From the NCBI GenBank assembly GCA_030039035.1, contig JASHQQ010000371.1, positions 1 to 45,608 of the forward strand: a stretch of 45,608 bases of DNA, written 5' to 3'. Position numbers and translations under genes: made by a program. Of this stretch, positions 16,779-24,144 are shown piece after piece; positions within the stretch are counted from its first letter, which is position 1, and every line of letters begins with the position of its first letter. Under the pieces are notes generated by a model. It was not told where the DNA came from, did not search any database, and was given only the letters and a program-made list of their open reading frames with translations. The DNA comes from Acidobacteriaceae bacterium. Lineage in GTDB: Bacteria > Acidobacteriota > Terriglobia > Terriglobales > Acidobacteriaceae.

Positions 16779-16961
16779 GCAAGGCCGGTAGCAGGCGGGG
16801 CAAGAATGCATGCGGAGTCGACCATGGGTTCGACAACTCCGGCGCCGGGGCAAATTCATCGAACGTTTGCAATCTGTTTGCCCCATTGAATTACTCTGTC
16901 GTTGGTACCGTGCGGCCTGCGCATCGGACTCAAAACGGCCGCCGGACGAGGGCAGACCGGG

Positions 16962-17660
16962 TTGAGCCAGACCGTTTTCGTACTGGAAGACGACGCCGAT
17001 ATTTCGAGGCTTGTGCAGCATCATCTTGAAGCGGCGGGATTTACGCCGCGTCTGTACCACACTCCCACCAATGTGATTCCCGACGCCGAGCGGCAGGCCC
17101 CGGCACTGTTTTTGCTGGATATCATGGTGCCCGGCGGCGATGGACTGGATGTATGCCGCAGGCTGCGCAATCATCCCGCACTTTCGACGGTGCCCATCAT
17201 CTTTCTGACCGCGCGTGCCGGCGAAAACGACCGCGTTCTGGGTCTGGAACTGGGCGCCGACGACTACATTACGAAGCCGTTTGCCACGCGCGAACTGGTA
17301 GCGCGCGTGAAGGCGGTGCTGCGCCGCTTCGAGCGGCCGACCTCGCCGTCGGTGATCAGTTTCGAAGAGGTCGTGATCGACGCCAACGCCATGCAGTTGA
17401 AGGTTCGCGGCGAGCTGAGAACGACTACGGCGACCGAGTTCCGCCTTCTGGATTACCTGGCGCGGCACCCGGGCCGCGTCTTCAGCCGCGATCATTTGCT
17501 GGACGCCGTGTGGGGCGATGCGCGGTTTGTCACGCCGCGCTCGGTGGACGTTTATGTGCGCCGTATTCGTGAGAAAATCGAGGTCGATCCGGAGAACCCG
17601 CGCTATCTGAAGACGGTACGCGGCGCCGGATACCGGTTCGAGATTCCAAGGGGCGAATAG
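16962..17660 (+). CDS. phoB: Phosphate regulon response regulator PhoB/PhoP
   Basis: The 232-residue OmpR/PhoB-family regulator activates phosphate-starvation genes when phosphorylated by PhoR. The receiver domain (1-120) shows the acidic pocket LEDDAD, phosphoacceptor D53 (FLLDIMVPG) and conserved Lys in DYITKPF. The winged-helix DNA-binding domain (about 135-230) includes TTATEFRLLDYLARHPGRVF, SVDVYVRRIREKIE and YLKTVRGAGYRFE. The start is TTG at 16962 with GAGGG nine bases upstream; upstream in-frame TTG codons would add residues not found in the family. It heads the phoB-phoR-pstSCAB-phoU cluster. A possible promoter lies near 16867-16895 (TTGCAA, 17 bases, ATTACT), which is weak. Confidence 0.93.
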   Translation: MSQTVFVLEDDADISRLVQHHLEAAGFTPRLYHTPTNVIPDAERQAPALFLLDIMVPGGDGLDVCRRLRNHPALSTVPIIFLTARAGENDRVLGLELGADDYITKPFATRELVARVKAVLRRFERPTSPSVISFEEVVIDANAMQLKVRGELRTTTATEFRLLDYLARHPGRVFSRDHLLDAVWGDARFVTPRSVDVYVRRIREKIEVDPENPRYLKTVRGAGYRFEIPRGE

Positions 17661-17713
17661 CGCGCGTTCCTCTTGTCCGGATTGCGGCAGAGCTGAAAAT
17701 GCGATTCCAGGTC

Positions 17714-17821
17714 TTCGCCAATCCGCCGCGACGGGGGCGTAACCGGCGGACAGACGTCGAGGAAGATTCGATCCCACCCTTTCGCCAATCCGCCGCGGTT
17801 GGCCGCGGCGAGCGGAAAGGG
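17714..17821. repeat. CCCACCCTTT palindrome element between phoB and phoR (copy 2)
   Basis: A 17-base direct repeat, TTCGCCAATCCGCCGCG, occurs at 17714-17730 and 17781-17797. The second copy is embedded in a long imperfect palindrome. Outer arms are CCCTTTC (17777-17783) and GAAAGGG (17815-17821). Inside is a perfect 8-bp hairpin, CGCCGCGG (17791-17798), loop TTGG, CCGCGGCG (17803-17810). ATCCCA precedes it at 17771. Related elements are at 3683-3733 and 38399-38438. It occupies most of the 237-base gap between phoB and phoR. Confidence 0.65.
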
Positions 17822-17897
17822 CGAGGCAACCCTCAATGGAATACTTCAAAGGGATTCCCTCCACCTGACAAGAACCCGCCGAAGGGAGCGGCGCCGA

Positions 17898-19325
17898 TTG
17901 ACGCGCAAACTGGTGGCCAGGCTGGTCGGGCTGTTCTTCCTGCTGCTGGTGCTGTACGCAGCCGCCATGGAGCTGATCCTTCGGCGGCTGGTGGGCCGCG
18001 CCGGGCTGCCGCTGCATGCTCTGGGCGAGGCGTCGCTGTGGGCGGGGCTGATTGCGCTCGCCGCGGCGTTGCCGGTTTCGGCCTGGATCGCGGTGAGCGT
18101 TTCAGCGCGGCTACGGCGGATGAGCCACTTCGCGGGGAGGATCGCGGAAGGCGATCTGAGCGCCCGGCTCGAGGTGCATCGCAGCGACGAATTCTCCGGG
18201 ATGGAACTGGCGCTCAACCGGACTGCCCGACGGCTGGACGAGAGCTTCGCCGAAATCGAGAGCCGCCGCCTGGAGTTGGCCGCCATGCTCGATTCGATGC
18301 AGGAGGGGGTGGTTGCCATCACTTCGGAAGGGCTGGTTCGCTGGTCGAACCGCGTCATGCAGCAGATCGCCGGGACGCAGATCCGCTCGGGGCGGCCGCT
18401 GATTCACTCCGTTCGCGATCCGGAATTGCTGGGGTGTATCCGGGCCGCGCTGGAAGCAAGAGAGTTGCGCTACGGGCGCGCCGGCTCGCTGGCGCCGGGC
18501 CGGATTTTCGAGATCAACGCGGCGCCGCTGCCGAGCGGTGGCGCACTGGCGGTGCTGCACGACGTGACGGGCATCGAGGCGGCGGAAAAATCGCGGCGGG
18601 ACTTCATCGCCAACGTGAGCCACGAACTGCGCACGCCGTTGACTTCGATTCAGGGTTATGTGGAGACGCTGATCGAGGAAAAGGGGGCAAGCCCGGCAAC
18701 CACGCGGGAGTTTCTGGGAATTATTCTCAAGAATGCCACCCGCATGAACCGGCTCACCGAGGATCTGCTTGCCCTTGCCAGCGTGGAAAGCCCGGATTAC
18801 AAGGTAAAGCAGCAGCCACTGCGAGCCAGCGCGCTGGTCGATGACGCGATCGCGACCATGGGCGGCATGGTGGTGGATTCGGGCGTGGACCTGGAATCCT
18901 CGGGCGCTCCCGACCTGCTGGTGATGGCCGATCCGGATGCGATGAACCAAGTCTTCGGCAACCTGATCGAGAACGCGCTGAAATACGGCAAATCGGGCAA
19001 GCGAATCCGCGTGGGAGCGCGGCACGCCGACCCGGAAGTCGAATTCACCGTGCAGGACTTGGGGCCGGGGATCGCTTACGAGCACCTGGAGCGGATCTTC
19101 GAGCGATTCTACCGGGTCGACAAGGCGAGGTCGCGGGAATCCGGGGGAACGGGACTCGGACTTGCGATTGTGAAGCACATCGTGCAGGCGCACGGCGGGC
19201 GCATCTGGGCGGAGAGCGAACTGGGTTCCGGTGCGACGTTTCACTTCACGCTGCGCCTGGCGCCGCAGGAGACCGTGGTTCACGAACCGGAAGATCGCGT
19301 CTCGCCGGCGCGGGCCAGCGATTGA
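17898..19325 (+). CDS. phoR: Phosphate regulon sensor histidine kinase
   Basis: The 475-residue kinase would phosphorylate PhoB when phosphate is low. In order it has two transmembrane helices (about 8-24 and 46-66) and a HAMP linker (67-120). A PAS-like domain follows (about 125-225, LDSMQEGVVAITSEGLVRWS), then the HisKA box ANVSHELRTPLTS with H242. The ATPase has N box NLIENALKYG, G1 DLGPGI and G2 GGTGLGLAIV. It starts with TTG at 17898, supported by AGGGAG nine bases upstream. The in-frame region before it reads through a repeat element and is not conserved-looking. The small loop between the two helices matches sensors that read phosphate through the Pst/PhoU complex. Confidence 0.92.
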   Translation: MTRKLVARLVGLFFLLLVLYAAAMELILRRLVGRAGLPLHALGEASLWAGLIALAAALPVSAWIAVSVSARLRRMSHFAGRIAEGDLSARLEVHRSDEFSGMELALNRTARRLDESFAEIESRRLELAAMLDSMQEGVVAITSEGLVRWSNRVMQQIAGTQIRSGRPLIHSVRDPELLGCIRAALEARELRYGRAGSLAPGRIFEINAAPLPSGGALAVLHDVTGIEAAEKSRRDFIANVSHELRTPLTSIQGYVETLIEEKGASPATTREFLGIILKNATRMNRLTEDLLALASVESPDYKVKQQPLRASALVDDAIATMGGMVVDSGVDLESSGAPDLLVMADPDAMNQVFGNLIENALKYGKSGKRIRVGARHADPEVEFTVQDLGPGIAYEHLERIFERFYRVDKARSRESGGTGLGLAIVKHIVQAHGGRIWAESELGSGATFHFTLRLAPQETVVHEPEDRVSPARASD

Positions 19326-19363
19326 GGACGCTTCGCCGCCGAATGCCTGAATCCTCCAGATGA

Positions 19364-19393
19364 TTCAAATGACGTTAACAATCGGCGTTCAGA
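19364..19393 (+). promoter_or_regulatory. Possible PhoB/PhoP box upstream of pstS
   Basis: Three direct hexamers, TTCAAA (19364-19369), TTAACA (19375-19380) and TTCAGA (19388-19393), are spaced 5 and 7 bases apart. They resemble the TT(A/C/T)A(C/T)A direct repeats bound by PhoP-type regulators. They lie 35 bases before the pstS start in the phoR-pstS gap. This is similarity by eye only. Confidence 0.35.
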
Positions 19394-19427
19394 ATCGTCC
19401 ATGGCGGTTCAAGGAGAGAGACAATCC

Positions 19428-20429
19428 GTGAAAAAACATTTGGTTGCCGTTGTTTTGTTGATGCTGGCCTGGAGTGCGGCTCAGGCCCAGAAACTGACCG
19501 GGGCGGGCGCGTCTTTTCCCTACCCGATCTACTCGAAGTGGTTCGGCGAGTATTCGGCCGCGCATCCCGGCGTCGAAATCAACTACCAGTCGATCGGCTC
19601 GGGCGGCGGATTCCGCCAGGTTTCGGCCGGGTTGGTGGACTTTGGCGCCTCCGACAAACCGCGGACCGACGAAGAGTTGAAAAGCTCGAAGGTCAAGCTG
19701 GTGCATATCCCGACGGTTCTTGGCGCGGTGGTGCCAGTGTTCAATGTCCCCGGCGTGAACGACGTAAAGTTCAGCCCCGATATGCTGGCCGATATCTACC
19801 TGGGAAAAATCGCGAACTGGAACGATCCGCGAATCGCCAGGGAAAATCCGGGCGTGAGCCTGCCGAACCAGAAGATCACCGTGGTTCACCGCTCCGAAGG
19901 AAGCGGAACCACCTTCATCTTCACCGACTACCTGAGCAAGGTGAGCAAGGACTGGGCGAACGGTCCGGGCACCGGCGAGGCGGTCAACTGGCCGGAGGGC
20001 GTGGCGGGCAAGGGCAACGAAGGCGTGGCCAGCCTGGTGCGCCAGTTGCCAGGAGCCATAGGGTATGTCGAGCTGATCTACGCCGTGCAGAACAAGATCA
20101 ACTACGGAGAGGTGAAAAACGCGGCAGGGAACTTTGTGAAGGCCTCGATCGACAGCGTGACCGAAGCCGCCGCCAGCGTGAAGCAAATGCCGGCCGATTT
20201 CCGCGTCTCCATCACCAACGCGCCGGGCGCCAATGCTTATCCCATATCGAGCTTTACGTACCTGCTCATTCCGGAGGTGACCGCGGATCCGGCCAAAGCC
20301 AAGGTGTTGAAGGACTTGCTGAGCTGGTGCATCAAGTCGGGAGAGAGCGAGGTCTCGGCGCTTTCGTATGCGCCGCTTCCGCAAAATGTGGCCGACAAGG
20401 TGCTGACCAGGATTTACTCGCTGCAATAG
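19428..20429 (+). CDS. pstS: Phosphate ABC transporter substrate-binding protein PstS
   Basis: The 333-residue periplasmic protein binds inorganic phosphate and delivers it to PstCA. A Lys-led signal peptide ends at AAQAQ (about residue 20). The mature N-terminus LTGAGASFPYPIYSKW is the PstS hallmark. Phosphate-ligand segments include IGSGGGFRQV, DFGASDKP and HRSEGSGTTFIFTDYL. The GTG start at 19428 is preceded by AAGGAGAG at 19411, an excellent ribosome site, and positions the signal peptide correctly. It follows phoR by 102 bases and precedes pstC by 229 bases; that gap holds no gene. Confidence 0.96.
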   Translation: MKKHLVAVVLLMLAWSAAQAQKLTGAGASFPYPIYSKWFGEYSAAHPGVEINYQSIGSGGGFRQVSAGLVDFGASDKPRTDEELKSSKVKLVHIPTVLGAVVPVFNVPGVNDVKFSPDMLADIYLGKIANWNDPRIARENPGVSLPNQKITVVHRSEGSGTTFIFTDYLSKVSKDWANGPGTGEAVNWPEGVAGKGNEGVASLVRQLPGAIGYVELIYAVQNKINYGEVKNAAGNFVKASIDSVTEAAASVKQMPADFRVSITNAPGANAYPISSFTYLLIPEVTADPAKAKVLKDLLSWCIKSGESEVSALSYAPLPQNVADKVLTRIYSLQ

Positions 20430-20658
20430 ACCGCAGGAAGAACGAGTAGCAGGAGCGTCGAGGAGTTTTCCCGGGCCGCCAAGGGGAATCGGGGAGTGTC
20501 AGTCCCTTCCTCCGGGCCGAAGTTCTCCGGTCACTCCACGTCAGGCCCAAGGTGCAATCGCAGGCGCAGGACTCTCAGCCGGCTCAAATTACCCGCTGTA
20601 TGCGCTTGATTTTGCGGCGTTTTAACCTGTCATTCACATTCCCCCGCTAGCCTTGTCA

Positions 20659-21768
20659 ATGGTGACCGCACCCGTGCCCGATATCCGCATCACCCAACCC
20701 CAGCGCGCAACCGAGTCTTCGGGGGAACCGGGCAGTGGGACTCCGAGGCAACGTCCCAAGCGGGCCAGCGCAGAGAACTCCGAGGTCCGCCGGTTTCTGA
20801 TGGGTCGTGGGAACTCCGCCGTCGCGGATCGGGGGTTTCAATGGCTGATGGTGCTTTGCGCCCTGAGCATCTTCGGCATCGTGGTTCTGATCGTTACCGA
20901 GCTGATCCTTCGGTCCCAGCTCACCTGGCACGCCTTTGGCTTCAAGTTTTTCTTTAGCTCCTTTGTCGATCCCGATACGAAGAAAACGACCTATTGGGAT
21001 CCGGTAAATGGGCATTTCAGCGCGCTTCCCTTCATTTACGGAACCTTGGTTTCCTCGTTCCTGGCGCTGCTGCTGGCCGTCCCGCTGGCCATCGGCGTGG
21101 CGGTCTTTCTCACCGAGATGTGCCCGCGCGGCTTGCGGGGGCCGCTGGCTTTCCTTAGCGAGTTGCTGGCAGCCATTCCCAGCGTGATTTACGGATTGTG
21201 GGCCATGTATGTCCTGGTGCCGATTCTGCGCGAGCACATCAATCCGCTGCTCGGCCAGTATCTGGGGTGGACGGGGCTGTTCGCGGACGACAATCCCACC
21301 GGATTGGGCTTTGTTGCGGCGGGCATCATTCTGGCCATCATGATCCTGCCCATCATTTCTTCGTTGACGCGGGAAGTGATGAGCGCCGTGCCGCATTCCC
21401 AGCGCGAGGCGGCGCTGGCGCTGGGGGCGACGCGCTGGGAGATGATCCGCATGGGCGTGCTGCGCAACGCGCGCATTGGCATTGTGGGAGCCATCATTCT
21501 CGGCCTGGGGCGCGCGCTGGGCGAGACCATGGCAGTGACCATGGTGATCGGCAACAGCCCCGAGATCCATCGCTCGCTGCTTTCCAATGGCACTTCGATG
21601 TCCGCGGTGATCGCCAACGAATACGCCGAAGCAGTGAGCGACCTGCACCTGAGCGCGTTGACCGAGATCGGGCTGGCGCTCTTCATTTTGACCATCATTG
21701 TGAACGCACTGGCCCGGGTTCTGGTGTGGGCGGTGACGCGTGGCGCTCCGGCGCAGGTGCTGCATTGA
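20659..21768 (+). CDS. pstC: Phosphate ABC transporter permease PstC
   Basis: The 369-residue inner-membrane permease pairs with PstA. It has a Pro/Arg-rich cytoplasmic N-terminal extension of about 60 residues, then six or seven membrane helices. The permease signature is around SAVPHSQREAALALGATRWE, followed by GRALGETMAV, typical of PstC. The ATG at 20659 lacks a clear ribosome site, and a second in-frame ATG at 20800 would give a shorter protein without most of the extension, so the true start is uncertain. Upstream, CTGTCAT (20627-20633) resembles half a Pho box but has no partner at the expected spacing. pstA begins ten bases after the stop. Confidence 0.93.
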   Translation: MVTAPVPDIRITQPQRATESSGEPGSGTPRQRPKRASAENSEVRRFLMGRGNSAVADRGFQWLMVLCALSIFGIVVLIVTELILRSQLTWHAFGFKFFFSSFVDPDTKKTTYWDPVNGHFSALPFIYGTLVSSFLALLLAVPLAIGVAVFLTEMCPRGLRGPLAFLSELLAAIPSVIYGLWAMYVLVPILREHINPLLGQYLGWTGLFADDNPTGLGFVAAGIILAIMILPIISSLTREVMSAVPHSQREAALALGATRWEMIRMGVLRNARIGIVGAIILGLGRALGETMAVTMVIGNSPEIHRSLLSNGTSMSAVIANEYAEAVSDLHLSALTEIGLALFILTIIVNALARVLVWAVTRGAPAQVLH

Positions 21769-21778
21769 GGAGTCGGGC

Positions 21779-22669
21779 GTGAGAACGGAATACTCCGATT
21801 GGCGATCTCGCTGGCGGACGATGACGGACCGGCTCGCCACCGGGCTGGCGATTCTGGCCACTGCCGTGGTGGTCGCTCCGCTGGTGGCGATCTTTATCTA
21901 CCTCGTCTACAAAGGAGCCCGATCGCTGAACGTTGCGTTTTTTACCCAGCTTCCCAAGCCGCCGGGCGAAGCGGGCGGGGGCATGGCCAACGCCATGCTT
22001 GGATCGGCGGTCCTGCTGGCGCTGGCCAGCGCGATCGGAGTTCCGGTCGGGATTGCCGCCGGCATCCATCTGGCGGAGTTCGGCCGCGGAACCAGGCTGG
22101 CCAACGCCATTCGCTTTACCGCCGACGTGCTCAACGGTGTGCCGTCGATCGTAATGGGCGTAGCCGTGTACGCGCTCATCATCAAGCCGAAGATCGCATG
22201 GCTGCCTTTCACGGGGCACTTTTCGGCGTTCTCGGGAGGAGTGGCGCTGGGCATCATGATGATTCCCACGGTATGCTGCACCACCGAAGAAATGCTGCTG
22301 ATGGTGCCGCACTCCATCCGCGAGGCGGCGCTGGGACTGGGCGCTCCGAACTGGAAGTCGGTGCTTTCCATTACGGTGCGGACAGCATCGCCCGGCATCA
22401 TTACCGGCTGCATGCTGGCATTTGCGCGCGTGGCCGGAGAAACCGCGCCGCTGATCTTTACGGCCTTCGGCAATGCGTTCTGGAACTCGAACCTGAACCG
22501 GCCTATCGCCGCGCTGCCGCTGCAGATTTACGTCTATGCGCTTTCGCCGTACGACGACTGGCGGCGGCTGGCATGGGCCGGTTCCCTGGTACTGATCGTG
22601 CTGATTGTGCTGGCGGTTTCGCTGGTGCGCTATGTGGCCAGCCGCGGTGTCTTGAAAGGGGCAAGCTAG
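21779..22669 (+). CDS. pstA: Phosphate ABC transporter permease PstA
   Basis: The 296-residue second permease of the phosphate importer has six membrane helices and the EAA-type loop MVPHSIREAALGLGAPNWKS that contacts PstB. GITGCMLAFARVAGETAPLIF-like residues near 200-225 match PstA. I chose the GTG at 21779, with GAGGAGT six bases upstream, ten bases after the pstC stop. An ATG at 21821 is the alternative and would still keep all helices. The stop is directly followed by the pstB GTG start with no intervening base, implying coupled translation. Confidence 0.94.
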   Translation: MRTEYSDWRSRWRTMTDRLATGLAILATAVVVAPLVAIFIYLVYKGARSLNVAFFTQLPKPPGEAGGGMANAMLGSAVLLALASAIGVPVGIAAGIHLAEFGRGTRLANAIRFTADVLNGVPSIVMGVAVYALIIKPKIAWLPFTGHFSAFSGGVALGIMMIPTVCCTTEEMLLMVPHSIREAALGLGAPNWKSVLSITVRTASPGIITGCMLAFARVAGETAPLIFTAFGNAFWNSNLNRPIAALPLQIYVYALSPYDDWRRLAWAGSLVLIVLIVLAVSLVRYVASRGVLKGAS

Positions 22670-23428
22670 GTGGGCGTCGGCATCGAGGTCAGCAACCTGA
22701 ACGCGTGGTACGGTTCGAACCACACGCTGCAGGATATCAATCTGAATATTCCGGCGAACCACGCCACAGCGCTGATCGGACCTTCGGGATGCGGCAAGAG
22801 CACCTTCGTTCGCTGCCTGAACCGCATGCACGAGACCAATCCTGTTGCGCGGGTGAGCGGCACGGTGCGCATCGGCGAGCTGGACATCTATCACGACGCC
22901 ACGCCGGTGGAGATCCGCCGGCGCGTAGGCATGGTCTTCCAGCGCCCCAATCCGTTTCCGACCATGTCGATCTACGACAATGTGGCCGCGGGACTGAAGC
23001 TGAACGGGTATTCGAACCGGCGCGCCCTGGATGACATCGTGGAACGCTCGCTCAAGGACTCGGCGCTATGGGATGAGGTGAAAGACGAATTGAAGAAGAA
23101 GTCGGGAGCGAGTCTCTCCGGAGGCCAGCAACAGCGGCTGTGCATCGCGCGCGCGCTGGCCGTCGACCCGGAAGTGCTGCTGATGGACGAGCCGGCTTCG
23201 GCGCTGGATCCGGTTTCGACGTCGAAGATCGAGGATCTGATCTTCGAGCTGAAGACGCAGTATACGATCGTGATCGTGACCCACAACATGCAGCAGGCCG
23301 CCCGCGTGGCCGAAAAAACCGGATTTTTCCTGAACGGCCGCATGGTGGAGTTCGATTCGACGCATAAAATCTTTACCAATCCCAGTGACAAGCGGACCGA
23401 AGATTACATCACGGGCAGGTTTGGATGA
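22670..23428 (+). CDS. pstB: Phosphate ABC transporter ATP-binding protein PstB
   Basis: The 252-residue ATPase powers phosphate uptake through PstCA. Motifs in order are Walker [10 protein letters not shown] (about residues 37-45), the PstB-typical CLNRMHE, Q-loop [12 protein letters not shown], signature SLSGGQQQR, Walker [14 protein letters not shown] and switch His in IVTHNMQQA. Length is typical. Translation starts at a GTG immediately after the pstA stop (22670), and the ATGA at the end overlaps phoU by four bases. The reading frame is intact and the family assignment unambiguous. Confidence 0.97.
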   Translation: MGVGIEVSNLNAWYGSNHTLQDINLNIPANHATALIGPSGCGKSTFVRCLNRMHETNPVARVSGTVRIGELDIYHDATPVEIRRRVGMVFQRPNPFPTMSIYDNVAAGLKLNGYSNRRALDDIVERSLKDSALWDEVKDELKKKSGASLSGGQQQRLCIARALAVDPEVLLMDEPASALDPVSTSKIEDLIFELKTQYTIVIVTHNMQQAARVAEKTGFFLNGRMVEFDSTHKIFTNPSDKRTEDYITGRFG

Positions 23429-24117
23429 CTCGCATACGCTTTCAACGCAGCCTGGAAGACCTGAAAGAGAATCTGCTGGTGATGGCAGGGCTGGCCGAGC
23501 AGGCCATCCAGCGCGCCATTGAGGCGTATCGCGTGCGCGATCTCTCCATCTGCGACCTTGTCAACCGCAGCGAAGTTGCGATCAATCGCCTCGAGCGCGA
23601 GATCGACCAGGCCGCGCTGGACCTGTTGGCCATGGAACAGCCCATGGCCATCGACCTTCGCTTTATTCTCGCCGTGATCAAGATCAACGCCGATCTGGAG
23701 CGCGTGGGCGACTCGGCCAAGAGCATCAGTGACCGCGTGCGCAACATGGAACAGATGGCGGCCGTCGATCTTCCCGTGGACATTCCGCGGATGGCTTCGC
23801 TGGCGGCCGAAATGGTGCGCAAGACGCTGCAATCGTTCATCGAGGCGGATGCGGAGATGGCGCGCAGCATTCTTACGATGGACGATGCCGTGGACGCGAT
23901 GAATCGCGCCGCTTACAAGGCCCTGACCAAGGTAATGGCCGAGGAGAGCCACCTGGCTCCGCAGGCCCTGAATGCGCTGATGATCTGCCGCAGCCTGGAG
24001 CGCGTGGCCGACCACGCGACGAATATCGCCGAGGATGTGATCTTCTGGGTGCAGGGCGCCGATGTGCGGCACCACAAGACGCCGGCCGGCGGCCGCGACG
24101 CGCATGCGGCGCGGTGA
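23425..24117 (+). CDS. phoU: Phosphate signalling protein PhoU
   Basis: The 230-residue all-helical protein has two PhoU repeats (about residues 10-110 and 115-215). Metal-binding acidic motifs include [18 protein letters not shown] and [17 protein letters not shown]. PhoU links the Pst transporter to PhoR and keeps the regulon off when phosphate is ample. It overlaps pstB by four bases, closing the pho cluster. The helicase gene on the opposite strand ends only 27 bases away, and I see no hairpin terminator in that gap. Confidence 0.95.
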   Translation: MTRIRFQRSLEDLKENLLVMAGLAEQAIQRAIEAYRVRDLSICDLVNRSEVAINRLEREIDQAALDLLAMEQPMAIDLRFILAVIKINADLERVGDSAKSISDRVRNMEQMAAVDLPVDIPRMASLAAEMVRKTLQSFIEADAEMARSILTMDDAVDAMNRAAYKALTKVMAEESHLAPQALNALMICRSLERVADHATNIAEDVIFWVQGADVRHHKTPAGGRDAHAAR

Positions 24118-24144
24118 GGTCCGCCATGCTTCGGAATCATGGGT

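Noticed and set aside
20627..20658. CTGTCAT and CTTGTCA upstream of pstC as an E. coli-type Pho box
   Set aside because: The two half-sites are 25 bases apart instead of 11, so they do not form a proper box. Only the first half matches.
20430..20658. Small gene or RNA in the 229-base pstS-pstC gap
   Set aside because: No start with a ribosome site and no stable hairpin followed by a T-run was found; only two direct CCGGGCCG octamers are visible.
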